A stretch of DNA of 64,000 nucleotides from Nostoc linckia NIES-25 (lineage in GTDB: Bacteria > Cyanobacteriota > Cyanobacteriia > Cyanobacteriales > Nostocaceae), in contig NZ_AP018224.1 of the NCBI RefSeq assembly GCF_002368035.1, forward strand, positions 124,001-188,000, given 5' to 3'. A program made the position numbers and the translations under genes. Numbering within the stretch: position 1 is the first letter of the stretch; every line of letters begins with the position of its first letter. This document shows, piece by piece, positions 1-9,305 of the stretch. The notes beneath the pieces were generated by a model. That model saw nothing but the letters and a program-made list of their open reading frames with translations, did no database searches and was not told the DNA's origin.

Positions 1-3000
1 CTTGCACCCGTTTACTTTGTCCAAAATGGTAATTTTCCTCGTTTTGAAGCCTTAGTCCGACCATCAGGGAAAGTAACTTGGTGTGAAAATTGGGCTTTTA
101 AATTGTTTTCTAGCTACACTCCACTGATTGTCGCTCAGGTAGAAACCCTTTACAACCTAGTTTTAAATCAACTGGTGGCTCATGAGATGTTTGGAGTGAG
201 GGAAACACGTAACGGCGCAAAAGTCTGGGGTATCGAACAAACAGCATTGTATTTGGATATTACAGCACATCATCTTGAATGTGATAAATGCGGACACAGC
301 ATTACCGCTTCTCCACAAGAATTGACGTTATGGACAGATACACCTTGTATGCGTCCGAAGTGTACGGGTAAATATCAACCATCAGAACGAAAAACCCGCG
401 ATTTTTACCGCCACTTATATTCTAAAGGTCGAGTGTGGCGCATCTTTGCTAGAGAACACACGGGACTATTAGAAAGGGATGTCCGCGAAGAATTAGAAAA
501 TCGCTTTATCACAGGTCGCCACCGTTACGACCCCAATCTTCTTTCTGCTACTTCAACCCTGGAAATGGGGATTGATATTGGTACGCTTTCTTCTGTTTTA
601 TTGTGTTCCGTTCCCCCAGCCCAAGCCAATTACCAACAGCGTATTGGTCGTGCAGGTCGTCGAGATGGTAATGCTTTTATCGCTGCGATCGCTAACGGTA
701 CTCCCCACGATTTATATTTCTGGGCTGACCCCATGTTAATGATTGCAGGTGGGGTAGATACTCCCGGTTCTTACCTCGATGCTTCAGCAATTTTACAACG
801 CCAACTCACTGCTTACTGTCTCGACCGTTGGGTATCCCAAGGTATCACCCCAGACCAACTACCCGAACGATTTGGCACTGTTTTAGATAGCGTCCAGCAA
901 CGTGATTTAACTCGCTTTCCTTATACATGGCTAAATTTTATTGAAAATCAACAATTAGAACTACTGCAAGATTTTCTCGATCTCTTCCAAAATCAAATAT
1001 CCCACCGTAGTGCCGAACAATTAAGAATATTTATTGAGAAAGGCGAAAACGATGAAGGGGGATTGCGTTGGCGCATTGTCAATCGCTTGCAGGAAGTAGT
1101 GGAAGAACGCCGACGCTTAAAAAACCAAAGTGATACCTTACGGCGACGTATTAAAGATAAGGAAAAAGCTGCTAAGAGTCAAAATCACGAAGAAGAACTA
1201 GCGGAACTCCACCGCGAACGGGGCGGATTGATGGAGTTAGTGAAAAATATCAGCGATAAAAATACCCTCAACTTCTTTACTGATGAAGGGTTGCTACCTA
1301 ATTATGCTTTCCCCGAACCAGGTGTAATGCTCAAGTCAATTATTTGGCGACAAAAGAATATCAAAGGAGATGGTGCATCTGGCAAATACGAAACCTTTAC
1401 CTTTGAGTACGAACGTCCTGGTGCGATCGCCTTGCGGGAACTTGCTCCTTCTGGTGTATTTTATGCCGAGGGAAACCGCGTCAAAATTGACCAAATCGAC
1501 TTAAATATTTCCCAAATTGAAGAGTGGCGCTTGTGTAGAAACTGTTCCTATGCTGCTCTCACTATTTTAGATGCAGCTAAAGAACCAGCTTGTCCACGCT
1601 GTGGGGACAGGATGTGGTCAGATGCAGGACGTAAGCGCAAAATGATTCGTTTACGCCAAGTTATAGCAACTACCAACGCCAGAGAAAGCCGTATTGGTGA
1701 TGACAAAGATGAGCGCCAACCAGCCTTTTTCACTCAACAAATGTTGGTAGATTTTGAACCGGAAGCACGGGAAAAGACTTTTGTAATTAAAGATGATGAA
1801 TTTCCCTTTGGTTTTGAATTTATTTCACGAGTCACCTTTCGAGAAGTCAATTTTGGGGAGGGTAATTCCCAATCTGAAAATTTTGAAGTCGCTGGAATTA
1901 ACCGTCCCCGTCCTGGTTTTCAAATTTGTCGCCATTGCGGTAAAGTTCAAACTGATCCAGAAAAACCAGAACACGCTTTGACTTGTTCTCGACGTGAAAA
2001 TAGCAATGAAAATGATTTTACCGATATCTTGTACTTGTTTAGGCAATTTGAATCGGAAGCAATCAGAATCTTACTACCTGTAGATACCTTAACTTCTGAT
2101 AAAAAATTACATTCATTTATTGCAGCCTTGCAACTAGGGTTAAAACAATACTTTAAGGGTAAAGTAGACCACCTCAGAACCCTTATTAGTCACGAACCGC
2201 AAGAAAATACACCTAGCTTGCTACGCAAACCTTTTCTATTTTTATACGACACTATTCCCGGTGGAACGGGATATCTACGCGAATTACTACGAGATCCAAA
2301 TAACTTTTTCTCTGTGTTTGAACAAGCATTAGTTATTTTACGTGCTTGCGATTGCAATGATGGCTGTTATAACTGCTTGTACGGTTATCGTAATAGTTTT
2401 GACCGAGATCAAACTAGCCGTAAGACAGCGATTGATTTACTTAATATTATTGTTAACCGTCGTCTGCAATTAACTGAAACTCAAGGAGGGCTTTCTCAAG
2501 TTAAGCTTAATGCTTTATTTGATAGTATTCTTGAATTACGTTTTATTGAAGCACTAAGACGCTACCGCCATAATAACGAACCAACAATCGTTCGTAAAGA
2601 AATAGTTAATGGTAAAGCTGGTTATTTTATTAGAATTGCTAATCAAGATTGGAACGTCGAACCACAGGTAGAACTTGGCAGAAACGAAGGAATTGAAGTT
2701 AGTAGCAGAGCAGATTTTGTTTTTTATCCTGCTAAAAATACAACAGCGATTAAACCGATAGTTATATTTACTGACGGTTGGCAATACCATGCTCACCGCA
2801 TTGCTGAAGATTTTCTTCAACGTATGGCAATTGCTAAAAGCAACCAGTATCACGTTTGGTCTTTAACTTGGACTGATGTAGAATCGCAGTTCTCAAACAA
2901 GCAAAATGATGTTTATGTTGACCTTTTAGAACTGGGTGCTAGTCAGCAATTTAAGGCTAAAGAAGGTACATTTTATGAAAAATATAAATGCGGAGAATTA

Positions 3001-3825
3001 CGACTGATTGCTCAAAAAAACAGTTTTATTTGGCTGGTTAATTTCCTGGTTAATCCAAATAGAGATTTATGGAAAAATTTTGCTCTGATGAGAACTTCTG
3101 CTCAATTTGATAATGCTCGTTTTAGCCAGCAGGATACTCGTCTATCTTGGGTTAATGCAGTATTAAATAAAACCAACTCTTCAGTTGTAGATGCGTTTAA
3201 ACCCATAGAAACTGGAAAAATGTTAGGTTTAGTTTCTGAGGCAATAAATGTTGATAAAAACTTAGTCGAAATTTACATCTCAGTAGAGGCTAAACGTCAT
3301 TCAACTCTAGATAGTGCTGGCTCGTTTATCACTATTTATTTAGATGATAAAGCAATAGAAAATGAAAAAGAATTGCAAAAATCGTGGATAGGAGTTCTAC
3401 GTTATTTCAACATATTACAATTTCTTGACCATAGTTATGTTGTGACGGCTCAAGGTAATGACAATGGTTTAAATTCTGCATTAGTACCTCCCAAAGCAAA
3501 CCAGGCTCAATCTCAACCGACGGTTAAACATAATGTAGCAGCTTGGCAAAAACTAGAGGAACTAGTTTTTGATGAGACAACATTAGAACTGTTGCACTAT
3601 ATGCAAGAACATAACTGGGATTTACCAGAAGTTGGTTATGAGTTAATGGATAGTAATGAAGTTGTAATTGCTGAGGCTGAGTTAGCTTGGACAAAACGTA
3701 AATGTGCTGTTTTGATTACAGCAGATAATACTTTAATGCTATTTAAAGCAGCAGGATGGCAAGTAGCTACTATTAGTGAAGTTATGGCTGATCCAGAAAC
3801 ATTTTATAGCCAATATATTAATTAA
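1..3825 (+). CDS. DUF1998-type superfamily 2 helicase with nuclease-like C-terminus (5' partial)
   Basis: The frame is open back to base 1, so the start and the N-terminal ATPase lobe lie outside the window; the TTG at 103 is internal. The visible 1274 residues show helicase lobe 2 with motif V (STLEMGIDIG, about 553-582) and motif VI (QRIGRAGRRD, about 637-666). Zinc-type cysteine pairs follow near 280-360, 1530-1610 and 1925-1985. The DUF1998/MZB cysteine cluster (CDCNDGCYNCLYGY) is near 2345-2390. After it, at about 2690-2900, RADFVFYP, FTDGWQYH and a VWSLTW strand resemble Vsr/DUF559-type PD-(D/E)xK nucleases. Large DUF1998 helicases occur in defence systems such as Druantia (DruE) and DISARM. 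The UvrD-like gene follows after 35 bases, so the two are probably co-transcribed. Family is secure; a defence role is inferred. Confidence 0.85.
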   Translation, partial: LAPVYFVQNGNFPRFEALVRPSGKVTWCENWAFKLFSSYTPLIVAQVETLYNLVLNQLVAHEMFGVRETRNGAKVWGIEQTALYLDITAHHLECDKCGHSITASPQELTLWTDTPCMRPKCTGKYQPSERKTRDFYRHLYSKGRVWRIFAREHTGLLERDVREELENRFITGRHRYDPNLLSATSTLEMGIDIGTLSSVLLCSVPPAQANYQQRIGRAGRRDGNAFIAAIANGTPHDLYFWADPMLMIAGGVDTPGSYLDASAILQRQLTAYCLDRWVSQGITPDQLPERFGTVLDSVQQRDLTRFPYTWLNFIENQQLELLQDFLDLFQNQISHRSAEQLRIFIEKGENDEGGLRWRIVNRLQEVVEERRRLKNQSDTLRRRIKDKEKAAKSQNHEEELAELHRERGGLMELVKNISDKNTLNFFTDEGLLPNYAFPEPGVMLKSIIWRQKNIKGDGASGKYETFTFEYERPGAIALRELAPSGVFYAEGNRVKIDQIDLNISQIEEWRLCRNCSYAALTILDAAKEPACPRCGDRMWSDAGRKRKMIRLRQVIATTNARESRIGDDKDERQPAFFTQQMLVDFEPEAREKTFVIKDDEFPFGFEFISRVTFREVNFGEGNSQSENFEVAGINRPRPGFQICRHCGKVQTDPEKPEHALTCSRRENSNENDFTDILYLFRQFESEAIRILLPVDTLTSDKKLHSFIAALQLGLKQYFKGKVDHLRTLISHEPQENTPSLLRKPFLFLYDTIPGGTGYLRELLRDPNNFFSVFEQALVILRACDCNDGCYNCLYGYRNSFDRDQTSRKTAIDLLNIIVNRRLQLTETQGGLSQVKLNALFDSILELRFIEALRRYRHNNEPTIVRKEIVNGKAGYFIRIANQDWNVEPQVELGRNEGIEVSSRADFVFYPAKNTTAIKPIVIFTDGWQYHAHRIAEDFLQRMAIAKSNQYHVWSLTWTDVESQFSNKQNDVYVDLLELGASQQFKAKEGTFYEKYKCGELRLIAQKNSFIWLVNFLVNPNRDLWKNFALMRTSAQFDNARFSQQDTRLSWVNAVLNKTNSSVVDAFKPIETGKMLGLVSEAINVDKNLVEIYISVEAKRHSTLDSAGSFITIYLDDKAIENEKELQKSWIGVLRYFNILQFLDHSYVVTAQGNDNGLNSALVPPKANQAQSQPTVKHNVAAWQKLEELVFDETTLELLHYMQEHNWDLPEVGYELMDSNEVVIAEAELAWTKRKCAVLITADNTLMLFKAAGWQVATISEVMADPETFYSQYIN

Positions 3826-3860
3826 TAATGCGATAGGAGATTATCCAAGGAAGTAATTAT

Positions 3861-6011
3861 ATGTTAAACCATCAACCAAAACTAGCAATATCCGCAGATT
3901 TTCTCGATGCTTTTAGTAGGATACCTCGACAAATTCAAGGTAAAGTAAATGTATTTGTTGAAAAATTTAAGAAAGATCCAACCAGTTCTGGTATTAATTA
4001 TGAGTCAATTAACGGCAGGGACTCTCGACTAAAATCTGTTCGCATTGACTTGTCGTATAGAGCTATTGTTTTTAAACCTGATAAGGGCAATACTTATATT
4101 CTTTTATGGGTTGATAACCATGATGATGCTTATAGCTGGGCGCAACGCCGAGTTTGTAAAATTAACCCAGAATCAGGTGCATTACAAATTATAGATATTG
4201 AGGAAGCAAGCGCAATTGAAGCAGAAATTTCTAGTCGTAGAATACCACAAATTCCTGGTCGATTTGATAGCATACCAGATAAATATTTATTGCGGCTTGG
4301 CATTCCCGATGAATTATTAGGTGCAGTTCGTGCAGTTGTAACTGACGAAGATATCGATAAATTAGTGTCTAAGTTACCCGAAGAAGCAGCTGATGCTTTA
4401 CTAATGTTGGGTGCTGGATACTCTATCGAAGAAACTCTCACAGCACAAGATAAAAACCGCGAACAGACTATCGACACAGATAATATTGATGCAGCTTTAG
4501 AAAAAGACGACAGTAAACGCCGCTTCCGAGTTGTTGAAAATGAAACAGAATTGTTAGAAATTCTAGCTGCACCTTTAGAAAAATGGCGCGTATTTCTTCA
4601 CCCCAGCCAAAGACGTTTGGTTGAACGCGACTGGAAAGGGCCAGTACGAGTATTAGGTGGTGCAGGAACAGGGAAAACAGTAGTTGCAATGCACCGTGCT
4701 AAATGGCTGGCAGAAAATAGATTTACAAATTCAGGCGATCGCATTTTATTTACAACCTTCACCCGCAACCTCGCAGTTGATATTGAAGCTAACTTACGTA
4801 AGATTTGCTCTCCTGAAACCATGCGTCGCATACGAGTTGAGAATATTGATGCTTGGGTAACGTCATTTTTAAAAAGTGAAGGTGTTACTACTAAAATTGT
4901 TTACGATGACCAATTAGCAGAACTTTGGGAAAAAGCTTACGAATACAAACCTGAATCTCCATCGTTAACACTTGCTTTTTATCAGGATGAATGGCGTGAG
5001 GTAATTCAAACTAACAAAATCACAAACCTCAAGCAATACTTAACAGTTACCCGCACTGGACGTGGTACAAGACTCAATCGAGCCGAGCGAGCTGCTATTT
5101 GGGTTGTTTTTGAAGAATATCGTTCATTACTCCAACAAAAAGGTTGGAAAGAAGCTGAAGATGCAATGCGTGACGCTTGTAGTTTATTACAAAATAAACC
5201 AGGAGAAACTTTACCTTTCAAGGCTGTAATCGTAGATGAAGCTCAAGATATGAGCGATGCAGTTTTCTCACTAATTAGGGCAATAGTTCCACCGAAAAAT
5301 GACGGCAATGATATTTTTATAGTTGGCGACCCTCACCAACGCATTTATGGTCGAAAAGTTGTTCTTAGTCGCTGCGGTATTGATATTCGCGGTCGCTCCC
5401 ATAAATTAAGAATTAACTACCGTACAACCGATGAAACCCGCAAGTGGGCAACAATGGTGCTGGATGGCATTACTTTCGATGACTTAGACGGGGAACAAGA
5501 TGACCTTAAAGGATACCGTTCTTTACTTCATGGAGATCAACCTGTAGTTAAAGGATTTTCTAGTTTCGAGGATGAAATGAATTTCATCAGCACGTATCTT
5601 CAGCAGCTAGAAAGTAGTGGTACTCCTTTAAGCAATGTTTGTATTGTGGTTCGCACTAATTCTTTGGTAAAACAATATACTTCTGCTCTTGAAAATCTTA
5701 ATGTCAAAGTGCGAGAAATTAAACGTACTCAGCCTGATAATTTGTCTGAACAAGGTGTTCGCATTGCAACAATGCACCGAGTAAAGGGTTTGCAATTTGA
5801 CTATGTGGTGTTAGCCAGTATCAATGATGGTATTTTACCGTTAAAGTCTGCATTATCTAATACTGCTGATAAAGCAGCATATAATTCATTGATTAATTCA
5901 GAGCGTTCTTTAATCCATGTAGCTGCTACTCGCGCTAAACGTTGCGTTACGCTTACTTACTATGGACAATCAAGTTCTCTCATTCCAGTAACAAAAGCTA
6001 TATCTTTATAA
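3861..6011 (+). CDS. UvrD/Rep-type superfamily 1 helicase with RelE-like N-terminal domain
   Basis: A 716-residue protein. Residues 1-100 look like a RelE/ParE-fold domain (RIDLSYRAIVF, then LLWVDNHDDAYSWAQR). A linker leads to a superfamily 1 helicase: HPSQRRLVE as Q-motif region, Walker A GGAGTGKT at about 266-273, Walker B VDEAQD near 455, the GDPHQRIY motif III region, and the C-terminal motif ATMHRVKGLQFDYVVLAS. It is shorter than full UvrD and carries its own fused toxin-fold domain, which may act in RNA or protein binding rather than cleavage. The gene starts 35 bases after the DUF1998 helicase, with purine-rich sequence AAGGAAG before the ATG. No methylase or other known partner is visible downstream. 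The pair is consistent with anti-phage or plasmid-protection functions, but that is inference. Confidence 0.85.
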   Translation: MLNHQPKLAISADFLDAFSRIPRQIQGKVNVFVEKFKKDPTSSGINYESINGRDSRLKSVRIDLSYRAIVFKPDKGNTYILLWVDNHDDAYSWAQRRVCKINPESGALQIIDIEEASAIEAEISSRRIPQIPGRFDSIPDKYLLRLGIPDELLGAVRAVVTDEDIDKLVSKLPEEAADALLMLGAGYSIEETLTAQDKNREQTIDTDNIDAALEKDDSKRRFRVVENETELLEILAAPLEKWRVFLHPSQRRLVERDWKGPVRVLGGAGTGKTVVAMHRAKWLAENRFTNSGDRILFTTFTRNLAVDIEANLRKICSPETMRRIRVENIDAWVTSFLKSEGVTTKIVYDDQLAELWEKAYEYKPESPSLTLAFYQDEWREVIQTNKITNLKQYLTVTRTGRGTRLNRAERAAIWVVFEEYRSLLQQKGWKEAEDAMRDACSLLQNKPGETLPFKAVIVDEAQDMSDAVFSLIRAIVPPKNDGNDIFIVGDPHQRIYGRKVVLSRCGIDIRGRSHKLRINYRTTDETRKWATMVLDGITFDDLDGEQDDLKGYRSLLHGDQPVVKGFSSFEDEMNFISTYLQQLESSGTPLSNVCIVVRTNSLVKQYTSALENLNVKVREIKRTQPDNLSEQGVRIATMHRVKGLQFDYVVLASINDGILPLKSALSNTADKAAYNSLINSERSLIHVAATRAKRCVTLTYYGQSSSLIPVTKAISL

Positions 6012-6408
6012 GAATAGAGTTTGTTTAGCTTTTGTGGTAATAGTCAAACTTTACTAGCGATCTCCAAACCATGCTCGTATGGGTACAAAGTCTGATATGG
6101 AAAGGTCTACATTAATCAAAAATAAACGATATATATTTCCATAACAGAACTTTTTACCTAAACATTCATTTCCTATATTTTTTTACTCATATATACAAAC
6201 GTGCTTGCATTATCAACAGGCAGTATGTAACTTGGCTATTGTGCAGTTTATTCGGAGATAGGTTGAACTATAGATGTATTTGAGTTGAGCTATAGCTGTA
6301 CTAAACTGGCATATTTTGTAAATTAATTTCTAATTTACAAACAATTTAGTAATGTGCTAGTTCAATTCGCTTCTCATTGATGTTGTCTTTTACTTGGAAT
6401 TGAGTTTG
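6012..6408. promoter_or_regulatory. Leader region with 17-bp direct repeat, likely promoter/operator of the 6409-14789 run
   Basis: An AT-rich gene-free stretch. GTTGAACTATAGATGTA at 6262-6278 is repeated as GTTGAGCTATAGCTGTA at 6284-6300: 15 of 17 bases match and the period is 22 bp, about two helical turns. This suits tandem binding of a regulator on one DNA face, or duplicated promoter elements. The first downstream gene encodes an HTH protein that could be the binder, though nothing in the sequence proves that. I see no other structure here. Confidence 0.45.
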
Positions 6409-6807
6409 ATGATATGTGAAAACGTTATCTACACCCAAAAAACACTTGCCGAAAGATACGGGATTTCAATCTCTGCTTTACAAAAGTGGTATCCCTATGC
6501 CGGTATAATAAAACCGCGAAAGCGGGGAGGATATTTTGATGCAGCAACAGTTGAAATTGCTGATGTTTTCTACGTTGCTACTAAAATTCGGCGGTTGACG
6601 TATAAGGAATATTTACAGCAAGTAATTCCTGCTGGCGGCTTAGATGCTTATTTACAAAAAGTTAATGGCTTAACCCTTTATAACTTTTTGACCAAGCATA
6701 TATCTGATGAAGAAAAAAACAACCCGATTGTGCAAGCAGTAATTAGGAGAATTGAACGCAATGAAGCATATCAACAAAGTGGCAGAGACTTTGCAGGTGT
6801 CGCCTGA
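6409..6807 (+). CDS. Small HTH (MerR/excisionase-like) protein
   Basis: The open frame begins at a TTG (6394), but ATG at 6409 gives the natural start MICENVIYTQ and a 132-residue product. Residues 8-30 (TLAERYGISISALQKWYP) form a helix-turn-helix of the kind in MerR or excisionase-like proteins, followed by a basic turn (KPRKRGGYF) where the wing would lie. The rest is helical and unrecognised. It is the first gene of a long same-strand run and its 3' end overlaps the next gene, so translation is probably coupled. It could regulate this operon or act at plasmid DNA; the function is not known. Confidence 0.7.
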   Translation: MICENVIYTQKTLAERYGISISALQKWYPYAGIIKPRKRGGYFDAATVEIADVFYVATKIRRLTYKEYLQQVIPAGGLDAYLQKVNGLTLYNFLTKHISDEEKNNPIVQAVIRRIERNEAYQQSGRDFAGVA

Positions 6808-7381
6808 TGTAGTACGTACCTGCTGTCGGTTGTTAGATTTAGCTTTGCAGCCAAATGATACGCTTGACGAAACTGTTGAACAGCAATTAGTTCAACTTAA
6901 AGAGATAGCTTCTCGTGAAGGTATGTCTTTAGAAGAAGCTGCCCAGCACTTGATTGCAATGCGCGATCGCAAATCAGAAGTAGGCGAACATAAGTTCGAT
7001 AAGCGCGAGTATATTAAACAGCGATTTGGCGTAGATCCAGAACAAGCTTCTCCCGATAGTTTTGTAGGAATACTTTACCGGGATGCAGACAGGGGAATTC
7101 AGTTAGGAGAATTACGCCATAAAGTGGTGCTTGAATCTTCCACACTTGCTCTAGAAGAATTTGTTTTTCATGGCAGTAGTTCGCTGGCTGAAGGTAATAC
7201 TTCCGTTTCGCCTGGTTACGACCAGGCGCAAGAGCGAATCAATTCGCGCATCGATAACGATTTTTTCGGCAAAGTGAACTGGGGGGAAGAGACTCATCCA
7301 CTGTTGATCGGTACATCGACACCGCCGCCGAGACAGTTGAAGTCCTCGCAGCCGAAAACCGGGCAATCTCAGAAGAAATAG
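6761..7381 (+). CDS. Hypothetical protein, possible DNA-binding accessory factor
   Basis: The start was set at ATG 6761 (MKHINKVAETLQVSPDVV) rather than the upstream TTG at 6752. The gene overlaps the end of the HTH gene by 47 bases in another frame. The 206-residue product is soluble, with a helical N-terminus that could be a degenerate HTH (AETLQVSPDVVRTCCRLLDLAL), an acidic middle and a Pro/Ser/Lys-rich tail. I do not recognise a family. Overlapping genes on both sides argue that it is expressed as part of the translocase operon. Confidence 0.65.
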   Translation: MKHINKVAETLQVSPDVVRTCCRLLDLALQPNDTLDETVEQQLVQLKEIASREGMSLEEAAQHLIAMRDRKSEVGEHKFDKREYIKQRFGVDPEQASPDSFVGILYRDADRGIQLGELRHKVVLESSTLALEEFVFHGSSSLAEGNTSVSPGYDQAQERINSRIDNDFFGKVNWGEETHPLLIGTSTPPPRQLKSSQPKTGQSQKK

Positions 7382-7389
7382 TAGCTCAG

Positions 7390-7644
7390 ATGTTACCCAT
7401 CTGCTATCGAATACGAGATGAGAGTTTACTCAACTTGAGAAAAACATCTACCCAAGCAGTTGGTATAAATTTACTTTCGGTAGTAGCTGGTACTGTAGTT
7501 GGGACATGGGTAGCGATTCCCCCAACGCAGGATAAACAGGAGATTTACAGCATCCAGCCAATTTTAGTGGGTGTAGGCATAGGTGAATTAGTTGGTTTAA
7601 TTCTGGCACTAGTAGTTATTTGGTTTTCCAGGGAGCAGGTATGA
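7390..7644 (+). CDS. Small membrane protein with two predicted helices
   Basis: An 84-residue protein with two hydrophobic segments: residues 22-44 (INLLSVVAGTVVGTWVAI) and 60-80 (LVGVGIGELVGLILALVVIW), joined by a short polar loop. It follows the previous gene by 8 bases and overlaps the next by the ATGA junction. Small two-helix membrane proteins in this position are common in conjugation and secretion operons, but no family can be named. Confidence that it is a real gene comes from the tight packing on both sides. Confidence 0.6.
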   Translation: MLPICYRIRDESLLNLRKTSTQAVGINLLSVVAGTVVGTWVAIPPTQDKQEIYSIQPILVGVGIGELVGLILALVVIWFSREQV

Positions 7645-7859
7645 GTGCAGCATTTGACTTTTTGGTTAACACTGCGGGTGGTTTATTGATGAACTTGGGT
7701 GTTTCTGGGATGGTAGGACAGCTATTGGGAGTGGGGGCTACTCTTGCCTTACACCCTCTGTTATTACTAACCGGGATAGTTGTGGGTGGTGCAGGAATTG
7801 CGATCGCCCGCGAGTTAAACAAGCGCCCTCAGTTGCAGTTGGTTGTTGATAATACGTGA
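7641..7859 (+). CDS. Small glycine-rich membrane protein
   Basis: Starts at ATG 7641, overlapping the previous stop codon by four bases (ATGA), and encodes 72 residues. A long hydrophobic Gly/Ala/Leu-rich stretch covers residues 10-58 (GGLLMNLGVSGMVGQLLGVG, then LLLLTGIVVGGAGIAIA), enough for two helices, with a short basic tail. The pattern resembles pilin-like or VirB2/holin-like small membrane subunits, but sequence alone does not decide. It could be a pore or stalk component of the neighbouring translocation machinery. Confidence 0.55.
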   Translation: MSAAFDFLVNTAGGLLMNLGVSGMVGQLLGVGATLALHPLLLLTGIVVGGAGIAIARELNKRPQLQLVVDNT

Positions 7860-7869
7860 GGGGTAAATT

Positions 7870-8712
7870 ATGTTTACTCCTACACCTGTACGAAATAAAC
7901 AACCAAGTCGAAGAAGACAAAAGGTAAATGTTACCCTGTGGACGGTTTGTTCGACTGTTAGTGCGCTGTCTGTTATTGGGGCGGTTGCATTAATGGTTGG
8001 ATGGAAGCAACAAATTCCAAGTAATCAGATATCGGAGGTACAGCAAGTAAAGGCGCAAGTTGCCCAAATTCGAGAAGTGTACTTAGAAAAGCTGTCCCGT
8101 ACTGACTACAATATAGACCATCTGTCCAGTTACTCCTCTGTAGAGGGTGCGCCTACTCTTACAGGCTGGCGACAGTTGGCGGCGGCATTGTGGGGACAGC
8201 AACTGCGGGGTGAAATATCCAGAATGCAGGCTAATGAGAAATCTGGGTTTTACCGCCTTCACTATATGCCAGCACTAGAGATAGTTAAGTTCAACTCGCT
8301 GGATGTTTTACTAGAAGCGGCTTCTGGAAATAATAGTTTTTACTGGGGATACCGCAAAACCGATGGTACGAAAGTTGAGGAGAAGATACCAACTGGGGCT
8401 GCTGCTGTTTTGATCTTGGGTAAATTAGAGGCGATTGATTACGCTCAAAACTTGGAATCTCAACCATCGGTCGATCTGAATCAAATGCTAATTCAGATTA
8501 GGAATGCTCAAGAACCATACTCGCTTGCACAGGCGCAGCTGTTACGGGCGCGGGGGTATTTAGATCCAGTAGAGCAGATGGCACAGGTGGCAGATATCCG
8601 CGAGAAAATACGCCAGAAAGAGGAGGAAAGGCGAATATATCTCCAACAAATGAAGAAGCAATTACCTAATCCAATTCCTAATAGAAAGCCTGTTAATAAA
8701 TCAGGGGAGTGA
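7870..8712 (+). CDS. Hypothetical single-pass membrane protein
   Basis: 280 residues with a basic N-terminus (RNKQPSRRRQK) and one transmembrane segment at about residues 24-48 (LWTVCSTVSALSVIGAVALMVG), so an N-in topology with a large soluble domain outside the cytoplasm is expected. The rest is helical and ends in a charged coiled coil (IREKIRQKEEERRIYLQQ). No family recognised. The topology resembles VirB8- or TraB-like scaffold proteins, but I see no diagnostic motif. It sits inside the run of membrane proteins before the peptidase and lysozyme genes. Confidence 0.65.
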   Translation: MFTPTPVRNKQPSRRRQKVNVTLWTVCSTVSALSVIGAVALMVGWKQQIPSNQISEVQQVKAQVAQIREVYLEKLSRTDYNIDHLSSYSSVEGAPTLTGWRQLAAALWGQQLRGEISRMQANEKSGFYRLHYMPALEIVKFNSLDVLLEAASGNNSFYWGYRKTDGTKVEEKIPTGAAAVLILGKLEAIDYAQNLESQPSVDLNQMLIQIRNAQEPYSLAQAQLLRARGYLDPVEQMAQVADIREKIRQKEEERRIYLQQMKKQLPNPIPNRKPVNKSGE

Positions 8713-8716
8713 TGTC

Positions 8717-9283
8717 ATGTATGTCAAGTTTCCTGCTGCGATAATTTGCATAGCTTTGTGTTCGCTCAATGTTGTAGCGGCAGTCAAACGTACCCCTATT
8801 CGTACTACCCTGGAAGGTTCAACTCGGACAACGGTTGAGATGATGCCATCTCCCAATTCAGGAGTGCATTGGATGAGTGCAGTTATATTTCTGGCAGGGT
8901 TTGCTTGTTTCTTGAGTTGGGGAATTTCTGACTATAACAATGCAGTTGAAGAAACAGATGAAGTTTCTGAGAATTTGGGAAATTCTAGCAATCAACAACT
9001 TCATGCTGGTGTTTCTAATACTGATATTCAGCCTTCTTTAATCCCCCCAGTTTCGCCTCCTGGGATGAGATTTAATAACGAGTTTTCTGCTAAAAATGTC
9101 GTTCAATTTTCTCCTCGTTCTGCTGTTTCTGGATTAGGGCGAGTAGATAGTAGTCAGTTTGTTGAAGATGGAGTACAAAATCAACCTGGAATGTTATCTC
9201 CAGAGGAGTTTTACGCCCAACTTCAAGATGAAGATTTTTGGGAAGATACTAACTCCCAAATAAATAATAAACCCGCCAGCTAG
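8717..9283 (+). CDS. Hypothetical protein with signal-like N-terminus and one internal membrane segment
   Basis: 188 residues. Residues 3-22 (VKFPAAIICIALCSLNVVAA) look like a signal peptide or membrane anchor. A second hydrophobic segment at 50-70 (WMSAVIFLAGFACFLSWGI) precedes a long polar, Ser/Asn/Pro-rich and low-complexity tail with acidic residues at the end. The start ATG 8717 is five bases after the previous stop and follows a GGGGAG ribosome site. No family recognised; probably an envelope component of the same apparatus as its neighbours. Confidence 0.6.
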   Translation: MYVKFPAAIICIALCSLNVVAAVKRTPIRTTLEGSTRTTVEMMPSPNSGVHWMSAVIFLAGFACFLSWGISDYNNAVEETDEVSENLGNSSNQQLHAGVSNTDIQPSLIPPVSPPGMRFNNEFSAKNVVQFSPRSAVSGLGRVDSSQFVEDGVQNQPGMLSPEEFYAQLQDEDFWEDTNSQINNKPAS

Positions 9284-9305
9284 TTAGTTAATTTGAGGTC
9301 ATATT

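Noticed and set aside
7151..7366. Minus-strand frames opposite 6761-7381 and many similar ones
   Set aside because: They mirror the codon structure of the real genes on the other strand and have no ribosome site or family features.
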